61,167 nucleotides of DNA from Saccoglossus kowalevskii (Eukaryota > Hemichordata > Enteropneusta > Harrimaniidae): contig NW_003109063.1 in assembly GCF_000003605.2 (NCBI RefSeq), forward strand, positions 1-61,167. The letters are read 5' to 3'. Positions 18,109 to 28,764 of this stretch are shown piece by piece. The position numbers and the translations under genes were made by a program. The notes under the pieces were generated by a model, which saw nothing but the letters and a program-made list of their open reading frames with translations, did no database searches and was not told the origin of the DNA. Every line of letters starts with the position of its first letter. The first letter of the stretch is position 1.

Positions 18109-18235
18109 GTCAGGATGGCCGAGCGGTCTAAGGCGCCAGACTCAAGGATTTGACACCTTGCCCTTATTTCAGGGTTATTTATGGGAGATTTCTGGTCCAC
18201 GAATGTGTGCGTGGGTTCGAATCCCACTTCTGCCA
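18109..18235 (+). tRNA. tRNA-Leu-CAA: tRNA-Leu (CAA), unit 30
   Basis: Intron 18147-18189. One variable-arm change (gtgtgc) and A71C (ctgcca), a T:C acceptor mismatch also in unit 78. Confidence 0.82.
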
Positions 18236-18445
18236 ATGTTATTTTACCTTTAGTAACTTAGCAAATTCTCGCCTAGTTTGTGCTCGATATGACATTTAAT
18301 TATCTTCGTGTTTAGTCGTGATTCAACATTGACAGTAGTTTCGTTTAGTTTCAATTTACAAATACTGAACCGAGATTACGCATTATATTTCATGACATTT
18401 ACGATAAACTGGACTATTCATACAAGTTGCATATTGCAGAATGTC

Positions 18446-18517
18446 AGCAGCGTGGCGCAGCGGAAGCGTGCTGGGCCCATAACCCAGAGGTCCCTGGATC
18501 GAAACCAGGCGCTGTTA
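18446..18517 (+). tRNA. tRNA-iMet-CAT: initiator tRNA-Met (CAT), unit 31
   Basis: Anticodon 18478-18480; C70T makes a G:T pair in the acceptor stem. Confidence 0.91.
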
Positions 18518-18711
18518 TGAAATTGACGTTTTAAACCGTTAATTCTCGAACAACCTGTTGCTCCGAGTTATGTGCCTTAAAAGTTTGCTTTATTAATCCG
18601 GAACATTCGTGATTCGCAATCTGCCAAGCGTAACAAATTATGAATGACGAGTAAGTAGGTTGGCAATAACAATAATTATTAACTGGCGCAAAATTTAGGT
18701 TGCAAGTAACT

Positions 18712-18838
18712 GTCAGGATGGCCGAGCGGTCTAAGGCGCCAGACTCAAGGATTTGACACCTTGCCCTTATTTCAGGGTTATTTATGGGAGATTTCTGGTC
18801 CACGAATGTGGGCGTGGGTTCGAATCCCACTTCTGACA
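18712..18838 (+). tRNA. tRNA-Leu-CAA: tRNA-Leu (CAA), unit 31
   Basis: Exact consensus; intron 18750-18792. Confidence 0.96.
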
Positions 18839-19048
18839 ATGTTATTTTACCTTTAGTAACTTAGCAAATTCTCGCCTAGTTTGTGCTCGATATGACATTT
18901 AATTATCTTCGTGTTTAGTCGTGATTCAACATTGACAGTAGTTTCGTTTAGTTTCAATTTACAAATACTGAACCGAAATTACGCATTATATTTCATGACA
19001 TTTACGATAAACTGGACTATTCATACAAGTTGCATACAGCAGAAAGTC

Positions 19049-19120
19049 AGCAGCGTGGCGCAGCGGAAGCGTGCTGGGCCCATAACCCAGAGGTCCCTGG
19101 ATCGAAACCAGGCGCTGCTA
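19049..19120 (+). tRNA. tRNA-iMet-CAT: initiator tRNA-Met (CAT), unit 32
   Basis: Exact consensus; anticodon 19081-19083. Leader reads cagcagaaagtc, as in units 72 and 98. Confidence 0.96.
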
Positions 19121-19314
19121 TGAAATTGAAGTTTTTAACCGTTAATTCTCAAACAACCTGTTGCTGCGAGTTATGTGCCTTAAAAGTTTGCTTTATTCAT
19201 CCGGAACATCCGTGATTCGCAATCTGCCAAACGTAACAAATTATAAATGACGAGTAAGTAGGTTGGCAATAACAATAATTATTAACTGGCGCAAAATTTG
19301 AGTTGCAAGTAACT

Positions 19315-19441
19315 GTCAGGATGGCCGAGCGGTCTAAGGCGCCAGACTCAAGGATTTGACACCTTGCCCTTATTTCAGGGTTATTTATGGGAGATTTCTG
19401 GTCCACGAATGTGGGCGTGGGTTCGAATACCACTTCTGACA
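19315..19441 (+). tRNA. tRNA-Leu-CAA: tRNA-Leu (CAA), unit 32
   Basis: Intron 19353-19395. T stem reads accac (one mismatch, B box altered), identical to unit 92. Confidence 0.83.
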
Positions 19442-19651
19442 ATGTTACTTTACCTTTAGTAACTTAGCAAATTCTCGCCTAGTTTGTGCTCGATATGACA
19501 TTTAATTATCTTCGTGTTTAGTCGTGATTCAACATTGACAGTAGTTTCGTTTAGTTTCAATTTACAAATACTGAACCGAGATTACGCATTATATTTCATG
19601 ACATTTGCGATAAACTGGACTATTCATACAAGATGCATACTGCAGAATGTC

Positions 19652-19723
19652 AGCAGCGTGGCGCAGCGGAAGCGTGCTGGGCCCATAACCCAGAGGTCCC
19701 TGGATCGAAACCAGGCGCTGCTA
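19652..19723 (+). tRNA. tRNA-iMet-CAT: initiator tRNA-Met (CAT), unit 33
   Basis: Exact consensus; anticodon 19684-19686. Flank 'tttgcgataaac' and 'caagatgcat' shared with unit 93. Confidence 0.96.
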
Positions 19724-19917
19724 TGAAATTGAAGTTTTTAACCGTTAATTCTCAAACAACCTGTTGCTGCGAGTTATGTGCCTTAAAAGTTTGCTTTATT
19801 CATCCGGAACATTAGTGATTCGCAATCTGCCAAGCGTAACAAATTATGAATGACGAGTAAGTAGGTTGGCAATAACAATAATTATTAACTGACGCAAAAT
19901 TTGAGTTGCAAGTAACT

Positions 19918-20044
19918 GTCAGGATGGCCGAGTGGTCTAAGGCGCCAGACTCAAGGATTTGACACCTTGCCCTTATTTCAGGGTTATTTATGGGAGATTT
20001 CTGGTCCACGAATGTGGGCGTGGGTTCGAATCCCACTTCTGACA
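19918..20044 (+). tRNA. tRNA-Leu-CAA: tRNA-Leu (CAA), unit 33
   Basis: Intron 19956-19998; one D-loop change (gccgagtgg). Confidence 0.94.
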
Positions 20045-20255
20045 ATGTTATTTTACCTTTAGTAACTTAGCAAATTCTCGCCTAGTTTGTGCTCGATATG
20101 ACATTTAATTATCTTCGTGTTTAGTCGTGATTCAACATTGACAGTAGTTTCGTTTAGTTTCAATTTTCAAAATACTGAACAGAGATTACGCATTATATTT
20201 CATGACATTTACGATAAACTGGACTATTCATACAAGTTGCTTATTGCAGAATGGC

Positions 20256-20327
20256 AGCAGCGTGGCGCATCGGAAGCGTGCTGGGCCCATAACCCAGAGG
20301 TCCCTGGATCGAAACCAGGCGCTGCTA
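20256..20327 (+). tRNA. tRNA-iMet-CAT: initiator tRNA-Met (CAT), unit 34
   Basis: Anticodon 20288-20290; G15T in the A box; leader reads aatggc. Confidence 0.88.
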
Positions 20328-20521
20328 TGAAATTGAAGTTTTTAACCGTTAATTCTCAAACAACCTGTTGCTGCGAGTTATGTGCCTTAAAAGTTTGCTT
20401 TATTCATCCGGAACATTCGTGATTCGCAATCCGCCAAACGTAACAAATTATGAATGACGAGTAAGTAGGTTGGCAATAACAATAATTATTAACTGGCGCA
20501 AAATTTGAGTTGCAAGTAACT

Positions 20522-20648
20522 GTCAGGATGGCCGATTGGTCTAAGTTGCCAGACTCAAGGATTTGACACCTTGCCCTTATTTCAGGGTTATTTATGGGAG
20601 ATTTCTGGTCCACGAATGTGGGCGTGGGTTCGAATCCCACTTCTGACA
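20522..20648 (+). tRNA. tRNA-Leu-CAA: tRNA-Leu (CAA), unit 34
   Basis: Intron 20560-20602. D arm reads gccgattggtctaagttgcc: several changes in A box and D stem. Confidence 0.75.
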
Positions 20649-20858
20649 ATGTTATTTTACCTTTAGTAACTTAGCAAATTCTCGCCTAGTTTGTGCTCGA
20701 TATGACATTTAATTATCTTCGTGTTTAGTCGTGATTCAACATTGACAGTAGTTTCGTTTAGTTTCAATTTACAAATACTGAACCGAGATTACGCATTATA
20801 TTTCATGACATTTACGATAAACTGGACTATTCATACAAGTTGCATATTGCAGAATGTC

Positions 20859-20930
20859 AGCAGCGTGGCGCAGCGGAAGCGTGCTGGGCCCATAACCCAG
20901 AGGTCCCTGGATCGAAACCAGGCGCTGCTA
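20859..20930 (+). tRNA. tRNA-iMet-CAT: initiator tRNA-Met (CAT), unit 35
   Basis: Exact consensus; anticodon 20891-20893. Confidence 0.96.
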
Positions 20931-21124
20931 TGAAATTGAAGTTTTTAACCATTAATTCTCAAACAACCTTTTGCTGCGAGTTATGTGCCTTAAAAGTTTG
21001 CTTTATTCATCCGGAACATTAGTGATTCGCAATCTGCCAAGCGTAACAAATTATGAATGACGAGTAAGTAGGTTGGCAATAACAATAATTATTAACTGGC
21101 GCAAAATTTCAGTTGCAAGTAACT

Positions 21125-21251
21125 GTCAGCATGGCCGAGCGGTCTAAGGCGCCAGACTCAAGGATTTGACACCTTGCCCTTATTTCAGGGTTATTTATGG
21201 GAGATTTCTGGTCCACGAATGTGGGCGTGGGTTCGAATCCCACTTCTGACA
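21125..21251 (+). tRNA. tRNA-Leu-CAA: tRNA-Leu (CAA), unit 35
   Basis: G6C (gtcagca) opens an acceptor pair; intron 21163-21205. Confidence 0.85.
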
Positions 21252-21461
21252 ATGTTATTTTACCTTTAGTAACTTAGCAAATTCTCGCCTAGTTTGTGCT
21301 CGATATGACATTTAATTATCTTCGTGTTTAGTCGTGATTCAACATTGACAGTAGTTTCGTTTAGTTTCAATTTACAAATACTGAACCGAGATTACGCATT
21401 ATATTTCATGACATTTACGATAAACTGGACTATTCATACAAGTTGCATATTGCAGAATGTC

Positions 21462-21533
21462 AGCAGCGTGGCGCAGCGGAAGCGTGCTGGGCCCATAACC
21501 CAGAGGTCCCTGGATCAAAACCAGGCGCTGCTA
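21462..21533 (+). tRNA. tRNA-iMet-CAT: initiator tRNA-Met (CAT), unit 36
   Basis: Anticodon 21494-21496; G56A in the T loop (atcaaaa), also in units 38, 62, 74 and 100. Confidence 0.88.
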
Positions 21534-21727
21534 TGAAATTGAAGTTTTTAACCGTTAATTCTCAAACAACCTGTTGCTGCGAGTTATGTGCCTTAAAAGT
21601 TTGCTTTATTCATCCGGAACATCCGTGATTCGCAAAATGCCAAGCGTAACAAATTATAAATGACGAGTAAGTAGGTTGGCAATAACAATAATTATTAACT
21701 GGCGCAAAATTTGAGTTGCAAGTAACT

Positions 21728-21855
21728 GTCACGATGGCCGAGCGGTCTAACGCGCCAGACTCAAGGATTTGACACCTTGCCCTTATTTCAGGGTTATTTA
21801 TGGGAGATTTCTGGTCCACGAATGTGGGGCGTGGGTTCGAATCCCACTTCTGACA
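21728..21855 (+). tRNA. tRNA-Leu-CAA: tRNA-Leu (CAA), unit 36
   Basis: G5C (acceptor mismatch), a D-stem change (ctaacgcg) and one extra G in the variable arm. Intron 21766-21808. Single-base losses in the flank just after (to 21900) suggest some error here. Confidence 0.7.
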
Positions 21856-22063
21856 TGTTATTTTACCTTTAGTAACTTAGCAAATTCTCGCTAGTTTGTG
21901 CTCGATATGACATTTAATTATCTTCGTGTTTAGTCGTGATTCAACATTGACAGTAGTTTCGTTTAGTTTCAATTTACAAATACTGAACCGACATTACGCA
22001 TTATATTTCATGACATTTACGATAAACTGGACTATTCATACAAGTTGCATACAGCAGAATTTC

Positions 22064-22135
22064 AGCAGCGTGGCGCAGCGGAAGCGTGCTGGGCCCATAA
22101 CCCAGAGGTCCCTGGATCGAAACCAGGCGCTGCTA
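22064..22135 (+). tRNA. tRNA-iMet-CAT: initiator tRNA-Met (CAT), unit 37
   Basis: Exact consensus; anticodon 22096-22098; leader aatttc. Confidence 0.96.
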
Positions 22136-22329
22136 TGAAATTGAAGTTTTTAACTGTTAATTCTCAAACAACCTGTTGCTGCGTGTTATGTGCCTTAAAA
22201 GTTTGCTTTATTAATCCGGAACATTCGTGATTCGCAATCTGCCAAGCGTAACAAATTATGAATGACGAGTAAGTAGGTTGGCAATAACAATAATTATTAA
22301 CTGGCGCAAAATTTGAGTTGCAAGTAACT

Positions 22330-22456
22330 GTCAGGATGGCCGAGCGGTCTAAGGCGCCAGACTCAAGGATTTGACACCTTGCCCTTATTTCAGGGTTATT
22401 TATGGGAGATTTCTGGTCCACGAATGTGGGCGTGGGTTCGAATCCCACTTCTGACA
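22330..22456 (+). tRNA. tRNA-Leu-CAA: tRNA-Leu (CAA), unit 37
   Basis: Exact consensus; intron 22368-22410. Confidence 0.96.
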
Positions 22457-22666
22457 ATGTTATTTTACCTTTAGTAACTTAGCAAATTCTCGCCTAGTTT
22501 GTGCTCGATATGACATTTAATTATCTTCGTGTTTAGTCGTGATTCAACATTGACAGTAGTTTCGTTTAGTTTCAATTTACAAATACTGAACCGAGATTAC
22601 GCATTATATTTCATGACATTTACGATAAACTGGACTATTCATACAAGTTGCATACTGCAGAATGTC

Positions 22667-22738
22667 AGCAGCGTGGCGCAGCGGAAGCGTGCTGGGCCCA
22701 TAACCCAGAGGTCCCTGGATCAAAACCAGGCGCTGCTA
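22667..22738 (+). tRNA. tRNA-iMet-CAT: initiator tRNA-Met (CAT), unit 38
   Basis: Anticodon 22699-22701; G56A in the T loop. Confidence 0.88.
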
Positions 22739-22932
22739 TGAAATTGAAGTTTTTAACCGTTAATTCTCAAACAACCTGTTGCTGCGAGTTATGTGCCTTA
22801 AAAGTTTGCTTTATTCATCCGGAACATCCGTGATTCGCAAAATGCCAAGCGTAACAAATTATAAATGACGAGTAAGTAGGTAGGCAATAACAATAATTAT
22901 TAACTGGCGCAAAATTTGAGTTGCAAGTAACT

Positions 22933-23059
22933 GTCAGGATGGCCGAGCGGTCTAAGGCGCCAGACTCAAGGATTTGACACCTTGCCCTTATTTCAGGGTT
23001 ATTTATGGGAGATTTCTGGTCCACGAATGTGGGCGTGGGTTCGAATCCCACTTCTGACA
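22933..23059 (+). tRNA. tRNA-Leu-CAA: tRNA-Leu (CAA), unit 38
   Basis: Exact consensus; intron 22971-23013. Confidence 0.96.
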
Positions 23060-23269
23060 ATGTTATTTTACCTTTAGTAACTTAGCAAATTCTCGCCTAG
23101 TTTGTGCTCGATATGACATTTAATTATCTTCGTGTTTAGTCGTGATTCAACATTGACAGTAGTTTCGTTTAGTTTCAATTTACAAATACTGAACCGAGAT
23201 TACGCATTATATTTCATGACATTTACGATAAACTGGACTATTCATACAAGTTGCATATTGCAGAATGTC

Positions 23270-23341
23270 AGCAGCGTGGCGCAGCGGAAGCGTGCTGGGC
23301 CCATAACCCAGAGGTCCCTGGATCGAAACCAGGCGCTGCTA
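23270..23341 (+). tRNA. tRNA-iMet-CAT: initiator tRNA-Met (CAT), unit 39
   Basis: Exact consensus; anticodon 23302-23304. Confidence 0.96.
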
Positions 23342-23535
23342 TGAAATTGAAGTTTTTAACCGTTAATTCTCAAACAACCTGTTGCTGCGAGTTATGTGCC
23401 TTAAAAGTTTGCTTTATTCATCCGGAACATCCGTGATTCGCAATCTGCCAAGCGTAACAAATTATAAATGACGAGTAAGTAGGTTGGCAATAACAATAAT
23501 TATTAACTGGCGCAAAATTTGAGTTGCAAGTAACT

Positions 23536-23661
23536 GTCAGGATGGCCGAGCGGTCTAAGGCGCCTACTCAAGGATTTGACACCTTGCCCTTATTTCAGGG
23601 TTATTTATGGGAGATTTCTGGTCCACGAATGTGGGCGTGAGTTCGAATCCTACTTCTGACA
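23536..23661 (+). tRNA. tRNA-Leu-CAA: tRNA-Leu (CAA), damaged anticodon stem, unit 39
   Basis: Anticodon stem reads cctactcaag (one base lost), and the T arm reads gtgagttcgaatcctac, which are compensating changes (A:T pair). Intron 23573-23615. Unit 70 is nearly the same. Confidence 0.55.
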
Positions 23662-23871
23662 ATGTTATTTTACCTTTAGTAACTTACCAAATTCTCGCCT
23701 AGTTTGTGCTCGATATGACATTTAATTATCTTCGTGTTTAGTCGTGATTCAACATTGACAGTAGTTTCGTTTAGTTTCAATTTACAAATAGTGAACCGAG
23801 ATTACGCATTATATTTCATGACATTTACGATAAACTGGACTATTCATACAAGTTGCATATTGCAGAATGTC

Positions 23872-23943
23872 AGCAGCGTGGCGCAGCGGAAGCGTGCTGG
23901 GCCCATAACCCAGAGGTCCCTGGATCGAAACCAGGCGCTGCTA
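23872..23943 (+). tRNA. tRNA-iMet-CAT: initiator tRNA-Met (CAT), unit 40
   Basis: Exact consensus; anticodon 23904-23906. Confidence 0.96.
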
Positions 23944-24137
23944 TGAAATTGAAGTTTTTAACCGTTAATTCTCAAACAACCTGTTGCTGCGAGTTATGCG
24001 CCTTAAAAGTTTGCTTTATTCATCCGGAACATTCGTGATTCGCAATCTGCCAAGCGTAACAAATTATGAATGACGAGTAAGTAGGTTGGCAATAACAATA
24101 ATTATTAACTGGCGCAAAATTTGAGTTGCAAGTAACT

Positions 24138-24264
24138 GTCAGGATGGCCGAGCGGTCTAAGGCGCCAGACTCAAGGTTTTGACACCTTGCCCTTATTTCA
24201 GGGTTATTTATGGGAGATTTCTGGTCCACGAATGTGGGCGTGGGTTCGAATCCCACTTCTGACA
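24138..24264 (+). tRNA. tRNA-Leu-CAA: tRNA-Leu (CAA), unit 40
   Basis: Exons consensus; intron 24176-24218 begins gttttg. Confidence 0.94.
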
Positions 24265-24474
24265 ATGTTATTTTACCTTTAGTAACTTAGCAAATTCTCG
24301 CCTAGTTTGTGCTCGATATGACATTTAATTATCTTAGTGTTTAGTCGTGATTCAACATTGACAGTAGTTTCGTTTAGTTTCAATTTACAAATACTGAACC
24401 GAGATTACGCATTATATTTCATGACATTTACGATAAACTGGACTATTCATACAAGTTGCATATTGCAGAATGTC

Positions 24475-24546
24475 AGCAGCGTGGCGCAGCGGAAGCGTGC
24501 TGAGCCCATAACCCAGAGGTCCCTGGATCGAAACCAGGCGCTGCTA
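24475..24546 (+). tRNA. tRNA-iMet-CAT: initiator tRNA-Met (CAT), unit 41
   Basis: Anticodon 24507-24509; G29A breaks the central pair of the initiator G:C triplet (A:C). Also in unit 101. Confidence 0.8.
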
Positions 24547-24740
24547 TGAAATTGAAGTTTTTAACCGTTAATTCTCAATAAACCTGTTGCTGCGAGTTAT
24601 GTGCCTTAGAAGTTTGCTTTATTAATCCGGAACATTCGTGATTCGCAATCTGCCAAGCGTAACAAATTATGACTGACGAGTAAGTAGGTTGGCAATAACA
24701 ATAATTATTAACTGGCGCAAAATTTGAGTTGCAAGTAACT

Positions 24741-24867
24741 GTCATGATGGCCGAGCGGTCTAAGGCGCCAGACTCAAGGATTTGACACCTTGCCCTTATT
24801 TCAGGGATATTTATGGGAGATTTCTGGTCACCGAATGTGGGCGTGGGTTCGAATCCCACTTCTGACA
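24741..24867 (+). tRNA. tRNA-Leu-CAA: tRNA-Leu (CAA), GTCATGA variant, unit 41
   Basis: Same three linked changes as units 14 and 25; intron 24779-24821. Confidence 0.8.
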
Positions 24868-25077
24868 ATGTTATTTTACCTTTAGTAACTTAGCAAATTC
24901 TCGCCTAGTTTGTGCTCGATATGACATTTAATTATCTTAGTGTTTAGTCGTGATTCAACATTGACAGTAGTTTCGTTTAGTTTCAATTTACAAATACTGA
25001 ACCGAGATTACGCATTATATTTCATGACATTTACGATAAACTGGACTATTCATACAAGTTGCATACTGCAGAATGTC

Positions 25078-25149
25078 AGCAGCGTGGCGCAGCGGAAGCG
25101 TGCTGGGCCCATAACCCAGAGGTCCCTGGATCGAAACCAGGCGCTGCTA
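25078..25149 (+). tRNA. tRNA-iMet-CAT: initiator tRNA-Met (CAT), unit 42
   Basis: Exact consensus; anticodon 25110-25112; short terminator. Confidence 0.96.
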
Positions 25150-25343
25150 TGAAATTGAAGTTTTAAACCGTTAATTCTCGAACAACCTGTTGCTCCGAGT
25201 TATGTGCCTTAAAAGTTTGCTTTATTAATCCGAAACATTCGTGATTCGCAATCTGCCAAGCGCAACAAATTAGGAATGACGAGTAAGTAGGTTGGCAATA
25301 ACAATAATTATTAACTGGCGCAAAATTTGAGTTGTAAGTCGCT

Positions 25344-25470
25344 GTCTGGATGGCCGAGCGGTCTAAGGCGCCAGATTCAAGGATTTGACACCTTGCCCTT
25401 ATTTCAGGGTTATTTATGGGAGATTTCTGGTCCACGAATGTGGGCGTGGGTTCGAATCCCACTTCTGACA
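25344..25470 (+). tRNA. tRNA-Leu-CAA: tRNA-Leu (CAA), unit 42
   Basis: A4T (acceptor mismatch) and C32T; intron 25382-25424; 'gtcgct' 5' flank. Confidence 0.82.
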
Positions 25471-25680
25471 ATGTTATTTTACCTTTAGTAACTTAGCAAA
25501 TTCTCGCCTAGTTTGTGCTCGATATGACATTTAATTATCTTCGTGTTTAGTCGTGATTCAACATTGACAGTAGTTTTGTTTAGTTTCAATTTACAAATAC
25601 TGAACCGAGATTACGCATTATATTTCATGACATTTACGATAAACTGGACTATTCATACAAGTTGCATATTGCAGAATGTC

Positions 25681-25752
25681 AGCAGCGTGGCGCAGCGGAA
25701 TCGTGCTGGGCCCATAACCCAGAGGTCCCTGAATCGAAACCAGACCCTGCTA
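25681..25752 (+). tRNA. tRNA-iMet-CAT: initiator tRNA-Met (CAT), degenerate family, unit 43
   Basis: Anticodon 25713-25715; G21T, G52A, G64A, G66C as in units 10 and 69, with weak T and acceptor stems. Confidence 0.6.
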
Positions 25753-25946
25753 TGAAATTCAAGTTTTTAACCGTTAATTCTCAAACAACCTGTTGCTGCG
25801 AGTTATGTGCCTTAACAGTTTGCTTTATTCATCCGAAACATTCGTGATTCGCAATCTGCCAAGCGCAACAAATTAAGAATGACGAGTAAGTAGGTTGGCA
25901 ATAACAATAATTATTAACTGGCGCAAAATTTGAGTTGTAAGTCGCT

Positions 25947-26073
25947 GTCAGGATGGCCGAGCGGTCTAAGGCGTCAGATTCAAGGATTTGACACCTTGCC
26001 CTTATTTCAGGGTTATTTGTGGGAGATTTCTGGTCCACGAATGTGGGCGTGGGTTCGAATCCCACTTCTGACA
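25947..26073 (+). tRNA. tRNA-Leu-CAA: tRNA-Leu (CAA), unit 43
   Basis: C27T (T:G pair) and C32T; intron 25985-26027 with ttgtggg. Confidence 0.88.
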
Positions 26074-26283
26074 ATGTTATTTTACCTTTAGTAACTTAGC
26101 AAATTCTCGCCTAGTTTGTGCTCGATATGACATTTAATTATCTTCGTGTTTAGTCGTGATTCAACATTGACAGTAGTTTCGTTTAGTTTCAATTTACAAA
26201 TACTGAACCGAGATTACGCATTATATTTCATGACATTTACGATAAACTGGACTATTCATACAAGTTGCATACAGCAGAATGTC

Positions 26284-26355
26284 AGCAGCGTGGCGCAGCG
26301 GAAGCTTGCTGGGCCCATAACCCAGAGGTCCCTGGATCGAAACCAGGCGCTGCTA
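26284..26355 (+). tRNA. tRNA-iMet-CAT: initiator tRNA-Met (CAT), unit 44
   Basis: Anticodon 26316-26318; G23T (gaagcttgc) in the D stem. Confidence 0.85.
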
Positions 26356-26549
26356 TGAAATTGAAGTTTTTAACCGTTAATTCTCAAACAACCTGTTGCT
26401 GCGAGTTATGTGCCTTAAAAGTTTGCTTTATTCATCCGGAACATTAGTGATTCGCAATCTGCCAAGCGTAAGAAATTATGAATGACGAGTAAGTAGGTTG
26501 GCAATAACAATAATTATTAACTGGCGCACAATTTGAGTTGCAAGTAACT

Positions 26550-26676
26550 GTCAGGATGGCCGAGCGGTCTAAGGCGCCAGACTCAAGGATTTGACACCTT
26601 GCCCTTATTTCAGGGTTATTTATGGGAGATTTCTGGTCCACGAATGTGGGCGTGGGTTCGAATCCCACTTCTGACA
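26550..26676 (+). tRNA. tRNA-Leu-CAA: tRNA-Leu (CAA), unit 44
   Basis: Exact consensus; intron 26588-26630. Confidence 0.96.
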
Positions 26677-26883
26677 ATGTTATTTTACCTTTAGTAACTT
26701 AGCAAATTCTCGCCTAGTTTGTGCTCGATATGACATTTAATTATCTTCGTGTTTAGTCGTGATTCAACATTGTCAGTAGTTTCGTTTAGTTTCAATTTAC
26801 AAATACTGAACCGAGATTACGCATTATATTTCATATTTACGATAAACTGGACTATTCATACAAGTTGCATATTGCAGAATGTC

Positions 26884-26956
26884 AGCAGCGTGGCGCACGC
26901 GGAAGCGTGCTGGGCCCATAACCCAGAGGTTCCTAGATCGAAACCAGGCGCTGCTA
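26884..26956 (+). tRNA. tRNA-iMet-CAT: initiator tRNA-Met (CAT), 1-nt insertion, unit 45
   Basis: Anticodon 26917-26919. One base added in the D loop (gcgcacgcgg), C47T, and G51A, an A:C mismatch in the T stem. Confidence 0.65.
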
Positions 26957-27150
26957 TGAAATTGAAGTTTTTAACCGTTAATTCTCAAACAACCTGTTGC
27001 TGCGAGTTATGTGCCTTAAAAGTTTGCTTTATTCATCCGGAACATTCGTGATTCGCAATCTGCCAAGCGTAACAAATTATGAATGACGAGTAAGTAGGTT
27101 GGCAATAACAATAATTATTAACTGGCGCAAAATTTGAGTTGCAAGTAACT

Positions 27151-27277
27151 GTCAGAATGGCCGAGCGGTCTAAGGCACCAGACTCAAGGATTTGACACCT
27201 TGTCCTTATTTCAGGGTTATTTATGGGAGATTTCTGGTCCACGAATGTGGGCGTGGGTTCGAATCCCACTTCTGACA
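27151..27277 (+). tRNA. tRNA-Leu-CAA: tRNA-Leu (CAA), unit 45
   Basis: G6A turns an acceptor G:T into A:T; D-stem change (ggcacc); intron 27189-27231 (ttgtcc). Confidence 0.9.
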
Positions 27278-27487
27278 ATGTTATTTTACCTTTAGTAACT
27301 TAGCAAATTCTCGCCTAGTTTGTGCTCGATATGACATTTAATTATCTTCGTGTTTAGTCGTGATTCAACATTGACAGTAGTTTCGTTTAGTTTCAATTTA
27401 CAAATACTGAACCGAGATTACGCATTATATTTCATGACATTTACGATAAACTGGACTATTCATACAAGTTGCATACTGCTGAATGTC

Positions 27488-27559
27488 AGCAGCGTGGCGC
27501 AGCGGAAGCGTGCTGGGCCCATAACCTAGAGGTCCCTGGATCGAAACCAGGCGCTGCTA
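27488..27559 (+). tRNA. tRNA-iMet-CAT: initiator tRNA-Met (CAT), unit 46
   Basis: Anticodon 27520-27522; C40T makes a G:T pair in the anticodon stem. Short terminator. Confidence 0.9.
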
Positions 27560-27753
27560 TGAAATTGAAGTTTTAAACCGTTAATTCTCGAACAACCTGT
27601 TGCTGCGAGTTATGTGCCTTAAAAGTTTGCTTTATTCATCCGGAACATTAGTGATTCGCAATCTGCCAAGCGCAACAAATTAAGAATGACGAGTAAGTAG
27701 GTTGGCAATAACAATAATTATTAACTGGCGCAAAATTTGAGTTGTAAGTCGCT

Positions 27754-27880
27754 GTCAGGATGGCCGAGCGGTCTAAGGCGCCAGATTCAAGGATTTGACA
27801 CCTTGCCCTTATTTCAGGGTTATTTGTGGGAGATTTCTGGTCCACGAATGTGGGCGTGGGTTCGAATCCCACTTCTGACA
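27754..27880 (+). tRNA. tRNA-Leu-CAA: tRNA-Leu (CAA), unit 46
   Basis: C32T; intron 27792-27834 with ttgtggg; 'gtcgct' 5' flank. Confidence 0.92.
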
Positions 27881-28090
27881 ATGTTATTTTACCTTTAGTA
27901 ACTTAGCAAATTCTCGCCTAGTTTGTGCTCGATATGACATTTAATTATCTTCGTGTTTAGTCGTGATTCAACATTGACAGTAGTTTCGTTTAGTTTCAAT
28001 TTACAAATACTGAACCGAGATTACGCATTATATTTCATGACATTTACGATAAACTGGACTATTCATACAAGTTACATCTTGCAGAATATC

Positions 28091-28162
28091 AGCAGCGTGG
28101 CGCAGCGGAAGCGTGCTGGGCCCGTAACCCAGAGGTCCCTGTATCGAAACCAGGCGCTGCTA
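28091..28162 (+). tRNA. initiator-type tRNA with CGT anticodon, unit 47
   Basis: An initiator body whose anticodon at 28123-28125 is CGT (A34G), which would read ACG. G52T opens the T-stem pair next to the loop. A1:T72, the G:C triplet and A boxes are kept. Units 48 and 83 carry the same anticodon. Methionyl-tRNA synthetase relies on CAU, so charging with Met is doubtful. Confidence 0.8.
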
Positions 28163-28356
28163 TGAAATTGAAGTTTTTAACCGTTAATTCTCAAACAACC
28201 TGTTGCTGCGAGTTATGTGCCTTAAAAGTTTGCTTTATTCATCCGGAACATTCGTGATTCGCAATCTGCCAAGCGTAACAAATTATGAATGACGAGTATG
28301 TAGGTTGGCAATAACAATAATTATTAACTGGCGCAAAATTTGAGTTGCAAGTAACT

Positions 28357-28482
28357 GTCAGGATGGCCGAGTGGTCCAAGGGCCAGAGTCAAGGATTTGA
28401 CACCTTGCCCTTATTTCAGGGTTATTTATGGGAGATTTCTGGTCCACGAATGTGGCCGTGGGTTCGAATCCCACTTCTGACA
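28357..28482 (+). tRNA. tRNA-Leu-CAA: tRNA-Leu (CAA), unit 47
   Basis: One base lost in the D stem (ccaagggcc), C32G (breaks the C32-intron pair), variable-arm change (gtggccg). Intron 28394-28436. Confidence 0.65.
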
Positions 28483-28692
28483 ATGTTATTTTACCTTTAG
28501 TAACTTAGCAAATTCTCGCCTAGTTTGTGCTCGATATGACATTTAAATATCTTCGTGTTTAGTCGTGATTCAACATTGACAGTAGTTTCGTTTAGTTTCA
28601 ATTTACAAATACTGAACCGAGATTACGCATTATATTTCATGACATTTACGATAAACTGAACTATTCATACAAGTTGCATATTGCAGAATGTC

Positions 28693-28764
28693 AGCAGCGT
28701 GGCGCAGCGGAAGCGTGCTGGGCCCGTAACCCAGAGGTCCCTGTATCGAAACCAGGCGCTGCTA
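28693..28764 (+). tRNA. initiator-type tRNA with CGT anticodon, unit 48
   Basis: CGT at 28725-28727, with G52T; adjacent sister of unit 47 (leader differs: aatgtc here, aatatc there). Confidence 0.8.
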
